NCBI RefSeq assembly: GCF_963583255.1
Contig: NC_084814.1
Location: forward strand, 23,830,315-23,894,314
Length of the DNA: 64,000 nucleotides
Direction of reading: 5' to 3'
Source of the DNA: Pyrus communis
Lineage: Eukaryota; Streptophyta; Magnoliopsida; Rosales; Rosaceae
Of the stretch, positions 47,794 through 59,851 are shown piece by piece. The notes under the pieces are model-generated. The model was not told the origin of the DNA. It ran no database searches and saw only the letters and a list, made by a program, of their open reading frames with translations. How positions within the stretch are numbered: position 1 is the first letter of the stretch; each line of letters starts with the position of its first letter. A program made the position numbers and the translations under genes.

Positions 47794-47858
<65 letters not shown>

Positions 47859-48600
47859 ACGGTGAGAGTTCACAGGGCGAAATGCAGTTTACTTTCTGTT
47901 GCAGGCTGAGAGATTGCAGGGTTTGTATTATTTACAGAGACATGCAGTGGCAGAGAGAAAAGGAGAGCACGCATTTATTTTTGTTTTGGGGCCATCGTTC
48001 GCTATATACCTTATTTTTTCTTCCTAGGGTTTGGCCCTGTCACTTTCAGGCGTCAGAACGAAAGCACCAAGATGCTTGCGAATTAGATCAAATATAATCC
48101 CTTATATTTCACACTATAGTTTGAGGATAATATTGGGAAGGAGGACAATGAGAGGAAAGTCCTACTTTTTCGTTAACATTTATATCATTTTACGGTATAA
48201 TAAGTGCAGTTAGAATGGTTCATTCTCTTTGTTGTTATTTAAAAATTATCTGAAAAGTTTATTCAATTCGGAGAAGGTTTAAACATTCATATGTGTCATA
48301 AGATGGACGGTTATAGTAAGAAATGATGAATTGTCAATCTTTGTAAATTCATACGAATGATTAAGTAGCCTTCAAATCTAATAATTCTTTTTTTATTTTA
48401 TAAAGATGATCTTTAAGTGACGTACACTAGAGAAAATAAACATTAGCGGCTATAATGTTTGAACTATAAAATACTATATATTATTGATTCTTCCATCTCC
48501 TACTTGGTTTTCTATCCACAGTCCCCTCCCAACACACACGCAATATATATACACATTAGACATTAGAGTTTTGGATGGGTATATATGGACCATACTCGTC

Positions 48601-48632
<32 letters not shown>

Positions 48633-49759
48633 TGCTAATGTTGTCATCATGACATGATAACTGAGATCATATTGGTGATGGCGACACATATTTTTCTCTT
48701 GAATGATATTAAGCATCAGTCATAACAGTTAATTTAATTAAGGCATGTTAATTATGTTGCATAATATTAATTATATGAAGTAATAAAATTAAAAATTCAA
48801 TCATTTACATAATGTATGTTGCATAATATCATTTTTTACGAAGAAAAGTCGATATAGTATTCTTGAAGAACAGAAAATAATTCGTTTCATCTTTTTTGTT
48901 TGAAATAATTCGCTATATCATAATATTCGTTTTAGTTATCATTTTCATCTTCATTTGACTGATGACGAATCATTATTATTCTAATCACTGTGAAGAAGCA
49001 ATTAGATTCTTATCAAGTATCACTGGCTTTGGCCATTCCTTTTTGCTGCTCTGCTCAGATCTGCAGCTGCCTGCATATTATATGTATATTTAAACAAATT
49101 AATATGGCAGCAGCAGGAAATAATTTTTACCCAAAAAGTGATCAGGAAATTTAGGGGTTCCTGAACAAAGTAAAACTGCAGTCTTGGTTGGAGGAGCAAT
49201 GTCAATGTTGAATTTAACTCACTTGATGAAAAACCTGTAACTCCCTATTTAACTCACTTCTTCTTTTTTCTGCTACTTTAGGGCAGATATTCAGATAACT
49301 TATCTGCTCTCTGTGTATGATGAACTCTGAATATAGCTTTCGGTTTAAATTGTTCAACTACAATCTCTAAAATTGGTAAAATCCCTAAATAACTGCTGCC
49401 CCAGAATTGGGTTGATGCCAACAATAAAAAGCATACTAATTTTGAGTATAATATTATGTAGATCTTATCATTATTCTTGTACTGAGGAGACAGGAGCCTT
49501 TGATATCACACACACATATATGAGGAGCTAGAGAAGGCTTGCTAGGGTTTATGTTTCTGCAAAAATATATGTTTACTTTAAGTATATCAGTTTCAGAGGG
49601 TTTAAACCATATAAGGCTATGTTAAATGTTGCTTAAAAATTAGTTAAAATGGAATGATGATCAAACTGTTACTTATTATTATGGAGAAGTAAAATTATTT
49701 GTCTTGGCCAGATGTCAGAGTGTCGGCCGGTTTATTTCTTGTCTTGAATGTCTGTAAAG

Positions 49760-49933
49760 GGAATGGATCCCCTCCTAATCAAATCACACATACCGTTGGA
49801 TTTTAATCCAACGCGTACAAATAGGAAGCCTTTCTAAAAGTTATCATAATTGTATCCGTTTGATCAAAATCTAATGGTTCGTGTGATTTGCTCACGAGGC
49901 TCAGCCTCCTAAGCTCAGAAGGGGATCCGTTCC
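49760..49933. mobile_element. MITE with GGAA(T/C)GGATCCCCT ends
   Basis: 174 bp; left end 'ggaatggatcccct' and right end 'aggggatccgttcc' are inverted, with further inward pairing ('aaatcacac' against 'gtgtgattt'). No target duplication recognised. Confidence 0.7.
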
Positions 49934-50012
49934 AGTAGGACTTCAGCTTTTGAACTGCAACTAGTACAGTACTCGATCTATATTAGCGTACGTTCTCAAT
50001 TATTTTGTTGAA

Positions 50013-50153
50013 GATTGTTGAGGTGCCCTTTTATGCACACATTTGTTGAAAGATTCCACTACTTTTCTTGATTATTGAGGTGCCCTTTTATGCACACATT
50101 TGTTGAAAGATTCCACTACTTGTCTTGATTATTGAGGTGCCCTTATGCACACA
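50013..50153. repeat. 57-bp tandem repeat, about 2.4 units
   Basis: Units start at 50013, 50070 and 50127 ('gattattgaggtgccctt'); the first two are nearly identical and the third is cut short by a (CT)n(AC)n compound microsatellite at about 50178-50253. Confidence 0.85.
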
Positions 50154-50175
50154 TGTATATATGAAGAACTCTCTC

Positions 50176-50256
<81 letters not shown>

Positions 50257-50581
50257 CAAACTGCTACTTGAAATAAAGATGCAAAGAGTAAATATATGTG
50301 CAATTACGTATATATTATTTTTCATTCATGTACGTTATATTAGCGAAAACTAGTGCAACTTGGGGTTGTGAAAATCTCACTGCATTCTGTAGATATGTAG
50401 TGGTCCAGGTCCCTTCTCTCTCTCTCTCTCTCTCTCTCGATGCATTCAGTGGATGCCTTAAAGAACCTGTACTTTGGTCCCTCCTCTACTCTTCTCTAAA
50501 GGGTCTAACCCTTCTATCCTTGCTCTCTAAATTGTACATATATATATATATATATATGCTGCTGATTACGTACATACATAC

Positions 50582-50620
<39 letters not shown>

Positions 50621-51258
50621 AACTGGTATACTGTATACAGACGATAGCTTGCATACACCACAATTTTAGGAGCCACATGACTGAAGATTACTGTTATGTA
50701 AGTATATATATAGCAAACTCTAGTATCTTACTAACTATTCAGACTTACTAATTATAAATATGCATGCCCCTTCTTAATCTTAAATTTTGCTCCACACAAA
50801 ATGAAGAAGAAACTAAAACTGTTGCTAAATATTAAAAAATGAGTACTTACAATATAGTTTTTGGTGAAGGAAATGTTAGCAAGTTAGTAAATTTGGTTTA
50901 TTATCCGTAATTTTGTTAGGTTATTTTGGTATTTTTATTAGGGTTTCTAGTAGAATAAAGTATATTAAGATTGCTTTCTTGCTTGTTGCTAGGGTTTAGT
51001 TTTGTTTTCTTGTTTGTTTCATGGTTTAAGTTTTTAAAATTCACATCTTGTAATTTTATAAGAATTAGGTCTAGCAAAATGTAAATCTTTTCAAGTTGTG
51101 TAGTTACTTTGACAATTTTGTAGTGTTTTTTATTTTTGTTTGTAGAATAAATCAGATCGTTTACAATTTTTTTTTCTCTTGTATCATCCTTTGATTTGTC
51201 AAGATTCTTTTTGAAATATTGATATGTTTTATATAACTAAATCACTTATAGTACTATT

Positions 51259-51290
<32 letters not shown>

Positions 51291-52222
51291 GATTTTTATA
51301 TGAATATTGCACTACAAATTTACATGTAGGGGAAAAAGATCGAAGAAACATTATCTCCAAGGGATTTATATATAGATTTTTTTTTTCTTCTGCTTTCTTA
51401 ATTAAACTGGTAGCTAGGCATGCCTTCTTCAATTCATGCTATGTGGAAAAAGCTATTTGTAGTTGCCGATAAGTGTGAGATGGTCCCCCTTCAAAATAAT
51501 CCAACATCTATACCTAGAGAACCTATTGCATAATATTATACGGTAAACTGCGACCAAACTTATTCATTAATTAAGTAGTGATTGTTCAGTCTGTGGTATG
51601 AACAAATTGATGAAATTTTTATACTGTGGCTTGACAGATGGACGAGAAAGTATAGGTATCGTGAACACAAGTTATGTAATGTATAAATTTATGTGTTATA
51701 ATAAGAGAGGACAATGGAGTTAATATGTCCTATATTTAGGACATTAGTAAAAACAAATTCACGTGTTATATTATAAAATTTGAGTAGAATGATGATAACG
51801 CTATGTTGTCTTGTTTCAGATACATAAAAGATTGCTCTAAATTAACGTGTTAGCATATTCAGATGCCACGTGGCCATAAATGTGCCATACCTTTTCCTTT
51901 TTCATTCCCATGCAATATGGTGTGGTAAATTCTAGTTAGCATCTTTTCTTTACCAAATGGTCGATTATTATTTCTGAAAGTTTATATTCTCTCTATTTCT
52001 CTCTGCAGCTAAGAGCCTCTAAGATGTTGAATTTGACAGGCAAATGAAGTACACAGCTTAGTAAGAAATTCAAGAGAGAGCATCATATATACTTTAGCAA
52101 GAGGTTTGAAATCGCACTGTTGCATCCTGTTGGTCTGTCCTACTTCTTCTGTTTCTTTTTAATAAGTTTTCGACATCCAAGAACTAAATCTCAGCTTCTA
52201 CGACCTCGGTTTTCAATCTGAT

Positions 52223-52595
52223 GTGAGTACAGTTCATCTTATGATCCTAATTATATCTTTCAAAATATATTGATAAGAGGTAAAGGTAATTTAGGGTTTC
52301 CGGTAGTTTGAATTTGTATGATTTTGTGAAAGTAGATCAAGAAAAAGACCTCATTGCAAACTCTGATTTTCTACTAGCTTTTGCTCATCCTGTTAACTCT
52401 CAATTTTAAACAATTTATAAGTTCTTTAACTTCTTTGACGATTAAAATGGTTCAACTCATTAATCATATATATATGTGTGTATATATTTATCTTCTATAG
52501 TAGTTTGTGACCATTCTTTTTAATGCAACATCTGCTCAACTTCTCAGCACAATTTTCAGATTTGCAAATGGAGGATCTCCTTAATAATTAGGGGA

Positions 52596-52630
<35 letters not shown>

Positions 52631-52859
52631 TGCAAATAAATACTAATATTGGAAACTTTGATGAGAAAATGTTTTCTTTCTCATCTATCGATCAGGAACT
52701 GAACAGTGATTAATTTAATTAGTTCATGAATCAATTTTCCATAAGATATAAACCCATATGGATTCCAAAAGAAATTAAGAATAATCATATGAATTCATGT
52801 AGTATATAACAGTTTATTATTTTTCCCCTTTTATTTTTATTCTTGTTTTTTTTTTTCAG
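52223..52859 (+). promoter_or_regulatory. Predicted 5' UTR intron of the TCP gene
   Basis: Donor 'ctgat|gtgagtac' at 52223 and a strong pyrimidine tract with 'tttttcag' ending at 52859, 100 bp upstream of the start codon. Includes an (AT)n tract at 52600-52628. Inferred from splice signals. Confidence 0.5.
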
Positions 52860-52959
52860 TTGGATCTTTGGAGTCGAGCGATCGGAGAATTTCTTTCCAT
52901 ATCCGCAAAAAAGGAGCACTTGAAAGAAGGGCGAGATTACTATAATCAGAAATACTACA

Positions 52960-54093
52960 ATGATAACAAATTCAAGGGACAAGGGTTTCCAAGCCAAGCA
53001 AGAGGGCCACAACAACAACAATAACAATGATGGGAACAACAATAGCAGTTTTCAGAAGGCATCATCATCAAGTACTACTACTTCAAGGCAATGGTCTGGA
53101 TTTAGAAATCCAAGGATCGTACGTGTTTCGCGTACTTTCGGTGGGAAAGATAGGCACAGCAAGGTTTCCACAGTGAGGGGATTGAGGGACAGGAGAATTA
53201 GGCTTTCAGTACCAACAGCCATTCAATTATATGATCTTCAAGATAGGCTTGGTCTTAGCCAACCTAGCAAGGTAATAGACTGGCTGCTTGACATTACGGA
53301 ACAAGATATCGATAAGCTCCCTCCACTTCAAGTTCCTCATGGATTTGGTCATCAATTTCATCAACCAATGCTAAATCCTCATAAAGCTGGTAATTCTCTT
53401 GTTGCTCCTTTCTTTGATGTAAATTCTACTTTTATGGAGGCAGACCAAGTTGATCATCAAGAAGTTCATGATCAAGCAAAAGGCAAGTCGATCAGGACAA
53501 ACGACGGACAAGATGATCAAAATCGTCATGATCACGAAGGAAATGTTAGTGGACAACTCTTAGCTCAAAAGCTATTTCCCATAGGCAATCATCCTTCTTC
53601 CATACCTGGCTTGCTAAACAATGCAATGGCATACAACTACTATCACAACTATTCAGAGCCTTCAACGCTATCTCTAGCGCAGTTTGGTAGCCATGAATTT
53701 CCACAAGTACCACAAATAGATCAGCATCATAGTCACATGATGAGTACTAATGCCTTGTCATTTTCAACTCCAATGCCATCTGTTTCTCAATTATTCTTCT
53801 GTCCACCTACAGCAACACCGACGCTTTTCGGTTCATATTCTCCATATATTACCAATCCAATAGTGGAGGGTACTAGTACTGCTACTGATCAGCCTCGACA
53901 AGCCAACCATTTCCAATTTTTGAGCTCACCAAGTAATTCACAAAATTTCCTAGCTAACAATGCTCTCATGCCTCCTCTTCATTCAGTTAGCTCATCCTTG
54001 AAATCCTTTCCATCATTGGTTCATCCCAAGCAGCAGCTCCATTTGAATTCACAAAATAACAATGGAAGCCAACCAAATAAAGACGTTCCATAA
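52960..54093 (+). CDS. CIN-class (class II) TCP transcription factor, TCP5/13/17-like
   Basis: Intronless 377-aa protein. The TCP basic helix-loop-helix covers about residues 61-119: [19 protein letters not shown], then [20 protein letters not shown] and [20 protein letters not shown]. The N-terminus has an asparagine run and a serine/threonine stretch; [18 protein letters not shown] just ahead of the domain is typical of the TCP5/13/17 branch. The rest is Q-, H- and S-rich and probably disordered. These nuclear factors restrict cell division in leaf and petal growth. I saw no match to a miR319 site, in keeping with this branch. Placement in this branch rather than another CIN branch is from memory of the pattern. 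Confidence 0.93.
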   Translation: MITNSRDKGFQAKQEGHNNNNNNDGNNNSSFQKASSSSTTTSRQWSGFRNPRIVRVSRTFGGKDRHSKVSTVRGLRDRRIRLSVPTAIQLYDLQDRLGLSQPSKVIDWLLDITEQDIDKLPPLQVPHGFGHQFHQPMLNPHKAGNSLVAPFFDVNSTFMEADQVDHQEVHDQAKGKSIRTNDGQDDQNRHDHEGNVSGQLLAQKLFPIGNHPSSIPGLLNNAMAYNYYHNYSEPSTLSLAQFGSHEFPQVPQIDQHHSHMMSTNALSFSTPMPSVSQLFFCPPTATPTLFGSYSPYITNPIVEGTSTATDQPRQANHFQFLSSPSNSQNFLANNALMPPLHSVSSSLKSFPSLVHPKQQLHLNSQNNNGSQPNKDVP

Positions 54094-54533
54094 CTTATTA
54101 GCCTCATTGCAAGTAAGTTCGTATACCTTAGTTGTTGATCTCTCGTAATCTTGGAACATCTATCTCTTTATATCATGCATCGATTTGCACAACAGACGGG
54201 AGATGGAAACTGATGAACATTGACATGCATGGATGTGTTGGCTGGAGGAGCAAAGCAATTGATTATTTCGGCACAAGCTATAGCTACAAGAAAAAGTCAA
54301 TCTCCTCTGGTTGTATTTCCTGCACTACTTTCCTCCGTCTCCCTCTGCAAAGGCGACAAGAATTAATAGTGAAAAACTTTGTAAGTATGGCAATGTTATA
54401 TGTAGACATTTGCGTACTAGTGATTCATTAGAGTGCTTATAATCTTAAATACTATACTTTTTCCTATACACATTAATCCATCGATATATATATGTGTGAG
54501 GTCAGATATCCACAGTGTTGCATTCGTATATAT

Positions 54534-54534
<1 letters not shown>

Positions 54535-54596
<62 letters not shown>

Positions 54597-54720
54597 GAGA
54601 TCCAATGAAATTATAATTATAGTCTCAGTGCTGGGGATCATATGCATGAGCAATGATTATTAATTAAGTCATGGTAAGAAAAGAAAAAAAAAGAAAAAAA
54701 AAGAAAAAAAAAGAGATATA
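54535..54720. repeat. (GT)n(GA)n microsatellite and (GAAAAAAAAA)n run in the TCP 3' flank
   Basis: GT then GA dinucleotides at about 54535-54600 with a short GAGC variant, followed at 54675-54713 by four units of an A-rich 9-10 bp repeat. Confidence 0.8.
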
Positions 54721-54774
54721 GAACATGAACTTCTCAATTTAATGGGTATATGTATATGTGTGTGTTGGTACGAT

Positions 54775-55122
54775 TAGGCCCTAGTTTAGTGCTGAGGTGA
54801 TTCTGAAAAAAATGGCCATAATTTATGTTTGGTAAACATTCAGCTTCAGTTTTTTTCCACAGTTTTGGGTGAAAAAAGCCAAAAACACAAAACTGCAAAA
54901 CCCAGCTTTGAAAACCAGCTTTTTTTCACATCTGTTTTACATAAAAGTTTATCAAACACTATAATACTGCTTTTATTTTATTATTATTTTTTTTTCAAAA
55001 GCACTTTTACAAAAAAAAGTTTACCAAACACTCTACTGCTTTATTTCACAGCTTCTTATTCTCACAGTACAGCAGAAGCAATTTTTTTTTTTTCAAAGCA
55101 CAACAATACCAAACCAGCCCTA
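54775..55122. mobile_element. hAT-like non-autonomous element, ~348 bp
   Basis: Left end 'taggccctagtttagtgctg' and the complement of the right end ('caataccaaaccagcccta') align with few gaps. The interior is rich in 'caaaagcacttttac'-type sequence. Target duplication not convincing. Confidence 0.6.
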
Positions 55123-56533
55123 GGTTTACTATATTCTTAGTTTTCTGTTGATGAAAGACCAGGATTTTATATATTAGATCATCAACAAATAATAACTATA
55201 GTAATGTAAATTACAGTGGTTGTGGTAAGGTTATATATTGTTGATTTAGAAGGTTTCCCTTCGCCAGTCTTGGACATGCGTATGTTTGGTCCGATAATGA
55301 CATGAAAGAATAGAAAGAAGTAGTGAACATAAATTTAAAAAAGTTGGCCAAGAGTGGAATGGTGTTTTATATATATGGGTATGTGTGTGTGTGTATAGAT
55401 ATATATATATATATATATACACACACTACTGTGTACTAATATTCATACTACCTACTACATATAATCCACATTCAAGATTTAGTTCCTTTCAGATATATAC
55501 ATTACTAAAGAACTTGATAACTTGGGAAGAAAAGTGAGAGAAAATCCGCCGATTTCACACATAATTTGGTGGATATCTAAGCAACGTATGAGTAAGAATT
55601 TAATTATATATTCTTCATGTGTTCTTTTAAGTATGCAATGCCAAAGGTATCAAATTATTAGTTGATAATCTATGGTTTAGCTACTAGCAAGTAGCTGCGG
55701 GATTGATATTAATATAATGTTGCCCTAGTCATCCGTGTTAGGATTCATATATCAAGTATGTTATAAAACCTGGAGAGAGAAAACATGTTATATAAGCTTG
55801 ATCTGCATAAGTAAATCTGTCAAAGTGATGTGTTTTTAGCTTGATATTGGCTAGGAGTATGAACTATGATATCCACATCTCTTCAAGAGCCAATTAATAC
55901 AAAAGACCACGTTTAATAAGAGCTAAGGTTCTACGTTTATTAGAGAGATGGTACAATGTGATGATACACAGTAACACATCTTGAGTTCGATGGGATGATC
56001 AATTAGCTTGTACGTACTCTATATGCCAACTGCCCTACCCCTACGTAATGCATCATATGCTCGTTAATTAAGATCATATACGTGCTTGTATATAATACAG
56101 CAAAGCAGAATCATATTTGTTGGCTGATTTTGGTTAATTATATACAGGAAATCTTGGAGATGTTGGCCATGGTCATATATATGTATTATGTATTATGTAT
56201 ATATATGCCGCGCTGACATGCTATGCTGTAATGTTTATATATGTGGGTGTGGAATGATATATAAACAACACGTAGTCCTAGAGCCAAAACTGTGATCGCT
56301 ATTCTTAAGATCTGCTGCTAAAACTATAGCTCAGTCCTCATGAATCATGATGACCAACGTACGTCCATTAACATTGAAGGATTCTGATTACTAATTGTGA
56401 GTCCTGACATATCTACTTAATCTGTATGAACATATTATAAACGTATGCAGTGTATTATATAATGCCAGAAACATGTACCACTGTTTGCCTCTATACGCTT
56501 GTGGGTGCATGTTTAATTGTATGGCACTCAATA
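55123..56533. other. Gene-free AT-rich region
   Basis: Nothing recognised beyond short (TA)n tracts near 55395-55420 and 56178-56208. Confidence 0.5.
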
Positions 56534-56542
56534 ATATATTAA

Positions 56543-56698
56543 GGGTAATGTTACAGAAACTAAATTTGTAAACTAAATAATATGTCGTCAGTAAGAATGA
56601 GCACGTTTATAACGCTTAAGTAATAATCCAATCATCAACTTTCATGTCGTTTAGTTTACAATATTTTGTCTACAAATTTAGTCTCCCTAGCCTTATCC
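56543..56698. mobile_element. MITE with 9-bp target duplication
   Basis: 156 bp flanked by a perfect 'atatattaa' (56534-56542 and 56699-56707). 'actaaatttgtaaac' near the left pairs with 'gtctacaaatttagt' near the right. The ends resemble the MITE at 19504-19673, so they are probably one family; a 9-bp duplication favours a Mutator-type parent. Confidence 0.85.
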
Positions 56699-56752
56699 AT
56701 ATATTAATGCTTCCAAAAATGAAGAAAAAGTAAACTTAGAATGAATGGAAAG

Positions 56753-57039
56753 TGTCACATCCCGGCCCGGGGCAGACCACTTCCTGGGCCCGCTCCACCA
56801 CCGTAGCATGATATTGTCCGCTTTTAGGCCCCGACCACGCCCTCACGGTTTTGTTTTTGGGAATTCACGAGCAACTTCCCAGTGGGTCACCCATTATGGG
56901 ATTGCTCTAGCCTCCTTCTCGCTTAACTTCGGAGTTCCAACAGAACCCGAAGCCAGTGAGCTCCCAAAAGGCCTCGTGCTAGGTAGGGATGGGAATATAC
57001 ATTTAAGGATCACTCCCCTGGGCGATGTGGGATGTCACA
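56753..57039 (-). mobile_element. Cassandra-type solo LTR (5S rRNA-derived), copy 1
   Basis: 287 bp that on the minus strand starts TGTGACATCCCACATCG and ends GGGCCGGGATGTGACA. Inside, at about 56873-56938, the minus strand reads 'ggaactccgaagttaagcg' and 'atgggtgacccactgggaag', which closely follow box A and box C of plant 5S rRNA. Cassandra elements are short LTR retroelements with such 5S sequences and Pol III promoters. Flanking pentamers GAAAG and TAAAG match at four of five positions. No internal domain is attached. Confidence 0.88.
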
Positions 57040-57115
57040 TAAAGTGGCATGCATAATCTAATTGAGGAGAGAAACTTGTTTACGACGGAAATGTCATGTG
57101 ACGGTATTTAAGTCA

Positions 57116-57401
57116 TGTCATATCCCGGCCCGGGCGGCACCACTTCCCGGGCCCGCTCCACCACCATAGCACGATATTGTCCACTTTGGGTCCTGACCAC
57201 GCCCTCACGGTTTTGTTTTTGGGAACTCACGAACAATTTCTCAGTGGGTCACCCATCATGGGATTGCTCTAGCCCCCTTCTCGCTTAACTTCGGAGTTCC
57301 TACGGAACCCGAAGCCAGTGAGCTCCCAAAAGGCCTTGTGCTAGGTAGGGATGAGAATATACATATAAGGATCACTCCCCTGGGCGATGTGGGATGTCAC
57401 A
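57116..57401 (-). mobile_element. Cassandra-type solo LTR (5S rRNA-derived), copy 2
   Basis: 286 bp in the same orientation as copy 1, 76 bp away, with a perfect AGTCA duplication (57111-57115 and 57402-57406). The 5S-like segment lies at about 57234-57300 and keeps 'aactccgaagttaagcgag' and 'gatgggtgacccactg'. Its own target duplication shows it is a separate insertion, not the partner LTR of copy 1. Confidence 0.9.
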
Positions 57402-57406
57402 AGTCA

Positions 57407-57513
57407 TATTATGTATTGTTATGTGTTATGTGTTTAAACTTTTTAATATGACATTAAGTGATTAATTAACATCGAGGCATCTCTGTTGCACATGAACGTC
57501 GAGCTCTTCTTAA

Positions 57514-57556
<43 letters not shown>

Positions 57557-59072
57557 GCATTCTGGAATGCATGCCAAACTACTTCTTTAGACTTTAACCA
57601 TATGCATGCATTAACTATATACATGTCTAAAGCAGAGCTAGCAAACTACATTAGCAACTTAACTGCAAGAGTATATATAATCCATTTCCTATAACCTACT
57701 ATTGGTGGTTTTTCTTTTCTTTTCTTCTTTTCAAATTAATTGCATGAATGAATGTGTAGTCTTAATTTTGGCACACGAGAGCCGAGCTAGCAAGGATAGC
57801 CCACAAGTCAAATTGTTTCCCTTCATATCTGCTCCCTCCTTTTGAAGCAATAAAGATTATAATAACAAGCATGCATGACTCCGCACAAATGAAAAAGGAG
57901 AAACAAGAAAAACACTGGTTAATTAATTATTGTTCAAATTAGTTTCGAAAATAAATCTGCAGTTCTTTAGAGAATGAAAAGGAAAGAACATGAGTCCACA
58001 GGCAGAGAGGACTGAATTAGAAGGCAGACTCTTGTGTCTCTCAGGCTCAGCGCAGCAGCTGCAGCTGCAGCTAGCCATGTTAGAAGATGCAAGAAGCATT
58101 AAAGGACACCCAACCCTAGTTCCCTGCCTTTTATATTATGTAGGACCGTAGGTGCCATGCCATCATGCAAAAAGGCTTTCCCAGTACCAGTTGTGGTCCT
58201 CTACGCTTAACAGTGTGGGGCATGAGTAAAAATTCTACTACGTTCCCGTGTATGGTATGCACCAGATAAATAAAGTGTTGGCTATGTAGCTAAAGGTCCA
58301 GCAGTCAAGGATTCAACGGATGTTGGTGTATAGGATGGTGTTCAGGGTGTCATTAGCGCATAGGGTTTAGGGTTATGAATACAAAATCAAAAAGAGACAA
58401 TTAGTAATCTGGTTAGTCCATCCCACTAAAATAGTTCGTATAATGTACCAGACGAGGAGTACATATATCTAGCATGCAGGCACATGAATACACAAGAAAC
58501 TTTTCTTCTTTTCTAATTATTATTTTTACTGTTGTCAATACATAAGGGTCGAGATGAATGGAATGTGTGTACACTGTACAGGCATGCTGATAGGTACTCC
58601 TACTAAGATTTATGGAATTTTTTGTGGTCCTCAACGTTCTACACGCTGCCCTAGGTCAAGGACCATATTTGATCTATGGTCTCTTACTCAAATTCTCAAA
58701 TTGGTTTTTAACCTTCCCTTTTCAATTTGGGTATTATTTGAACGGCTGAGATTCAAAATAAATTAAGCTCAATCCTAGCAAAATATTTGTCAACTTTTCT
58801 TTTGTATTCTTAGCTCATTGCTCTTGTATTCGAAAACCGAAATATGTAGATGGTTCGACTCATTCACAAACAAAATAATTTTTTTATATGTAGGTATCAC
58901 TTAACCACATTATACAACCTCTAATACAAAAATCACACTTCTTTGTTAGAGGTATAACAATCCACCTGGTTCGACTGTCGAAACTCAAGATTTCTCCATT
59001 GCTCCACCTCCTTGATCACCATTTTTCTTCTTTATATTTGATTGCAAACAAGAACCAATAAGGCAACAAGTA

Positions 59073-59103
<31 letters not shown>

Positions 59104-59265
59104 TAAAATAAAATAAAAGGTGATAAAGTTTCACAGTTAGGCCCAACTTATGCTCAAGTTTACGGATAAACATTCTGGATTTGGGTCAAATGTGGGAACG
59201 TTCCTCAAAAGTCCAGCCCATTTGAAAAAAAAAAAAAAAAAAAATTTAAAACTGTGAAAATAGAA
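57407..59265. other. Gene-free region upstream of the tRNA
   Basis: (CT)n at 57517-57554, (AT)n at about 59081-59104, T/A-runs at 59225-59243. A GC-richer patch near 58040-58200 contains 'cagcagctgcagctgcagct' but no hairpin or frame that I could defend. Confidence 0.45.
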
Positions 59266-59337
59266 AGCCCCCGGCGAGGATCGAACTCGCGACCTTTCGC
59301 TTACGAAGCGAACGCACTACCACTATGCTACGGAGGC
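59266..59337 (-). tRNA. tRNA-Thr (anticodon CGU)
   Basis: 72-nt cloverleaf, no intron. Acceptor GCCTCCG pairs with CGGGGGC (one G-U). Anticodon stem TTCGC/GCGAA holds loop TTCGTAA, giving anticodon CGT, which reads ACG. T-arm GCGAG-TTCGATC-CTCGC is perfect, so box B is intact. Downstream on the minus strand a long T-run (59222-59243) serves as Pol III terminator. Confidence 0.95.
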
Positions 59338-59851
59338 TAATTGTTAATCTCTTACTTTATAATTAATTTATCCAAATACATAATCATTAATTTGCAAATG
59401 ACTACTTTTTTTCCTTCCAAACTACGCAATCATTAGTTGACCATGAGCAAAATTAATTTTCCGGATTTAATCGGTAACCTAATGTGCAAATGGTTGTATT
59501 AGAAAAATAAAAATAAAAGTGCAAATGGTTGGAAAATTGTTGATTAGATTGTGCGAGGTTAGATGGAACATAGAAGCTATGCAATGTTTTGCTATTAATC
59601 CCTTGAATCCAATACCAACGGCTAATAGAACAACGTTCATTTTCAAACCTTTCAACCAATCAATACAACCCCAGAGACCGATTTTAGTTAAAACTCGAGC
59701 AGTTTCTTGAAAACTCATCTTCGGATAAGAAAATATGATATGATCAAACCCACACATAGCATGTTTGAAAGGGAAGTGGAAAGTGGAGAGGGAAGAAAAA
59801 ACAGGATCTTATATGTTGATTTCAAATACAAGTTTATCTTTTTAAGGACTT

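Larger units (their letters stand above)
46853..51950. other. Gene-free region with microsatellites
   Basis: No coding exon supported over ~5.1 kb upstream of the TCP gene. Notable simple sequence: (GA)n at about 47798-47855; CT then CA at 48600-48632; (AT)n at 50529-50547, 50587-50617 and 51262-51289. A MITE and a 57-bp tandem repeat are listed separately. Confidence 0.5.

Noticed and set aside
50880..51180. Possible solo LTR starting TGTTAGCAAG
   Set aside because: No matching terminus, target duplication or TATA-box layout could be found.
52960..54093. miR319 target site in the TCP gene
   Set aside because: No stretch resembling the site was seen; the TCP5/13/17 branch normally lacks it.
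56753..57401. The two GC-rich repeats as the paired LTRs of one complete Cassandra element
   Set aside because: Each copy has its own flanking duplication, and the 76 bp between them show no primer site or polypurine tract.
58040..58210. Possible microRNA precursor in the GC-richer patch
   Set aside because: I could not find a long imperfect hairpin or a match to any familiar plant miRNA.
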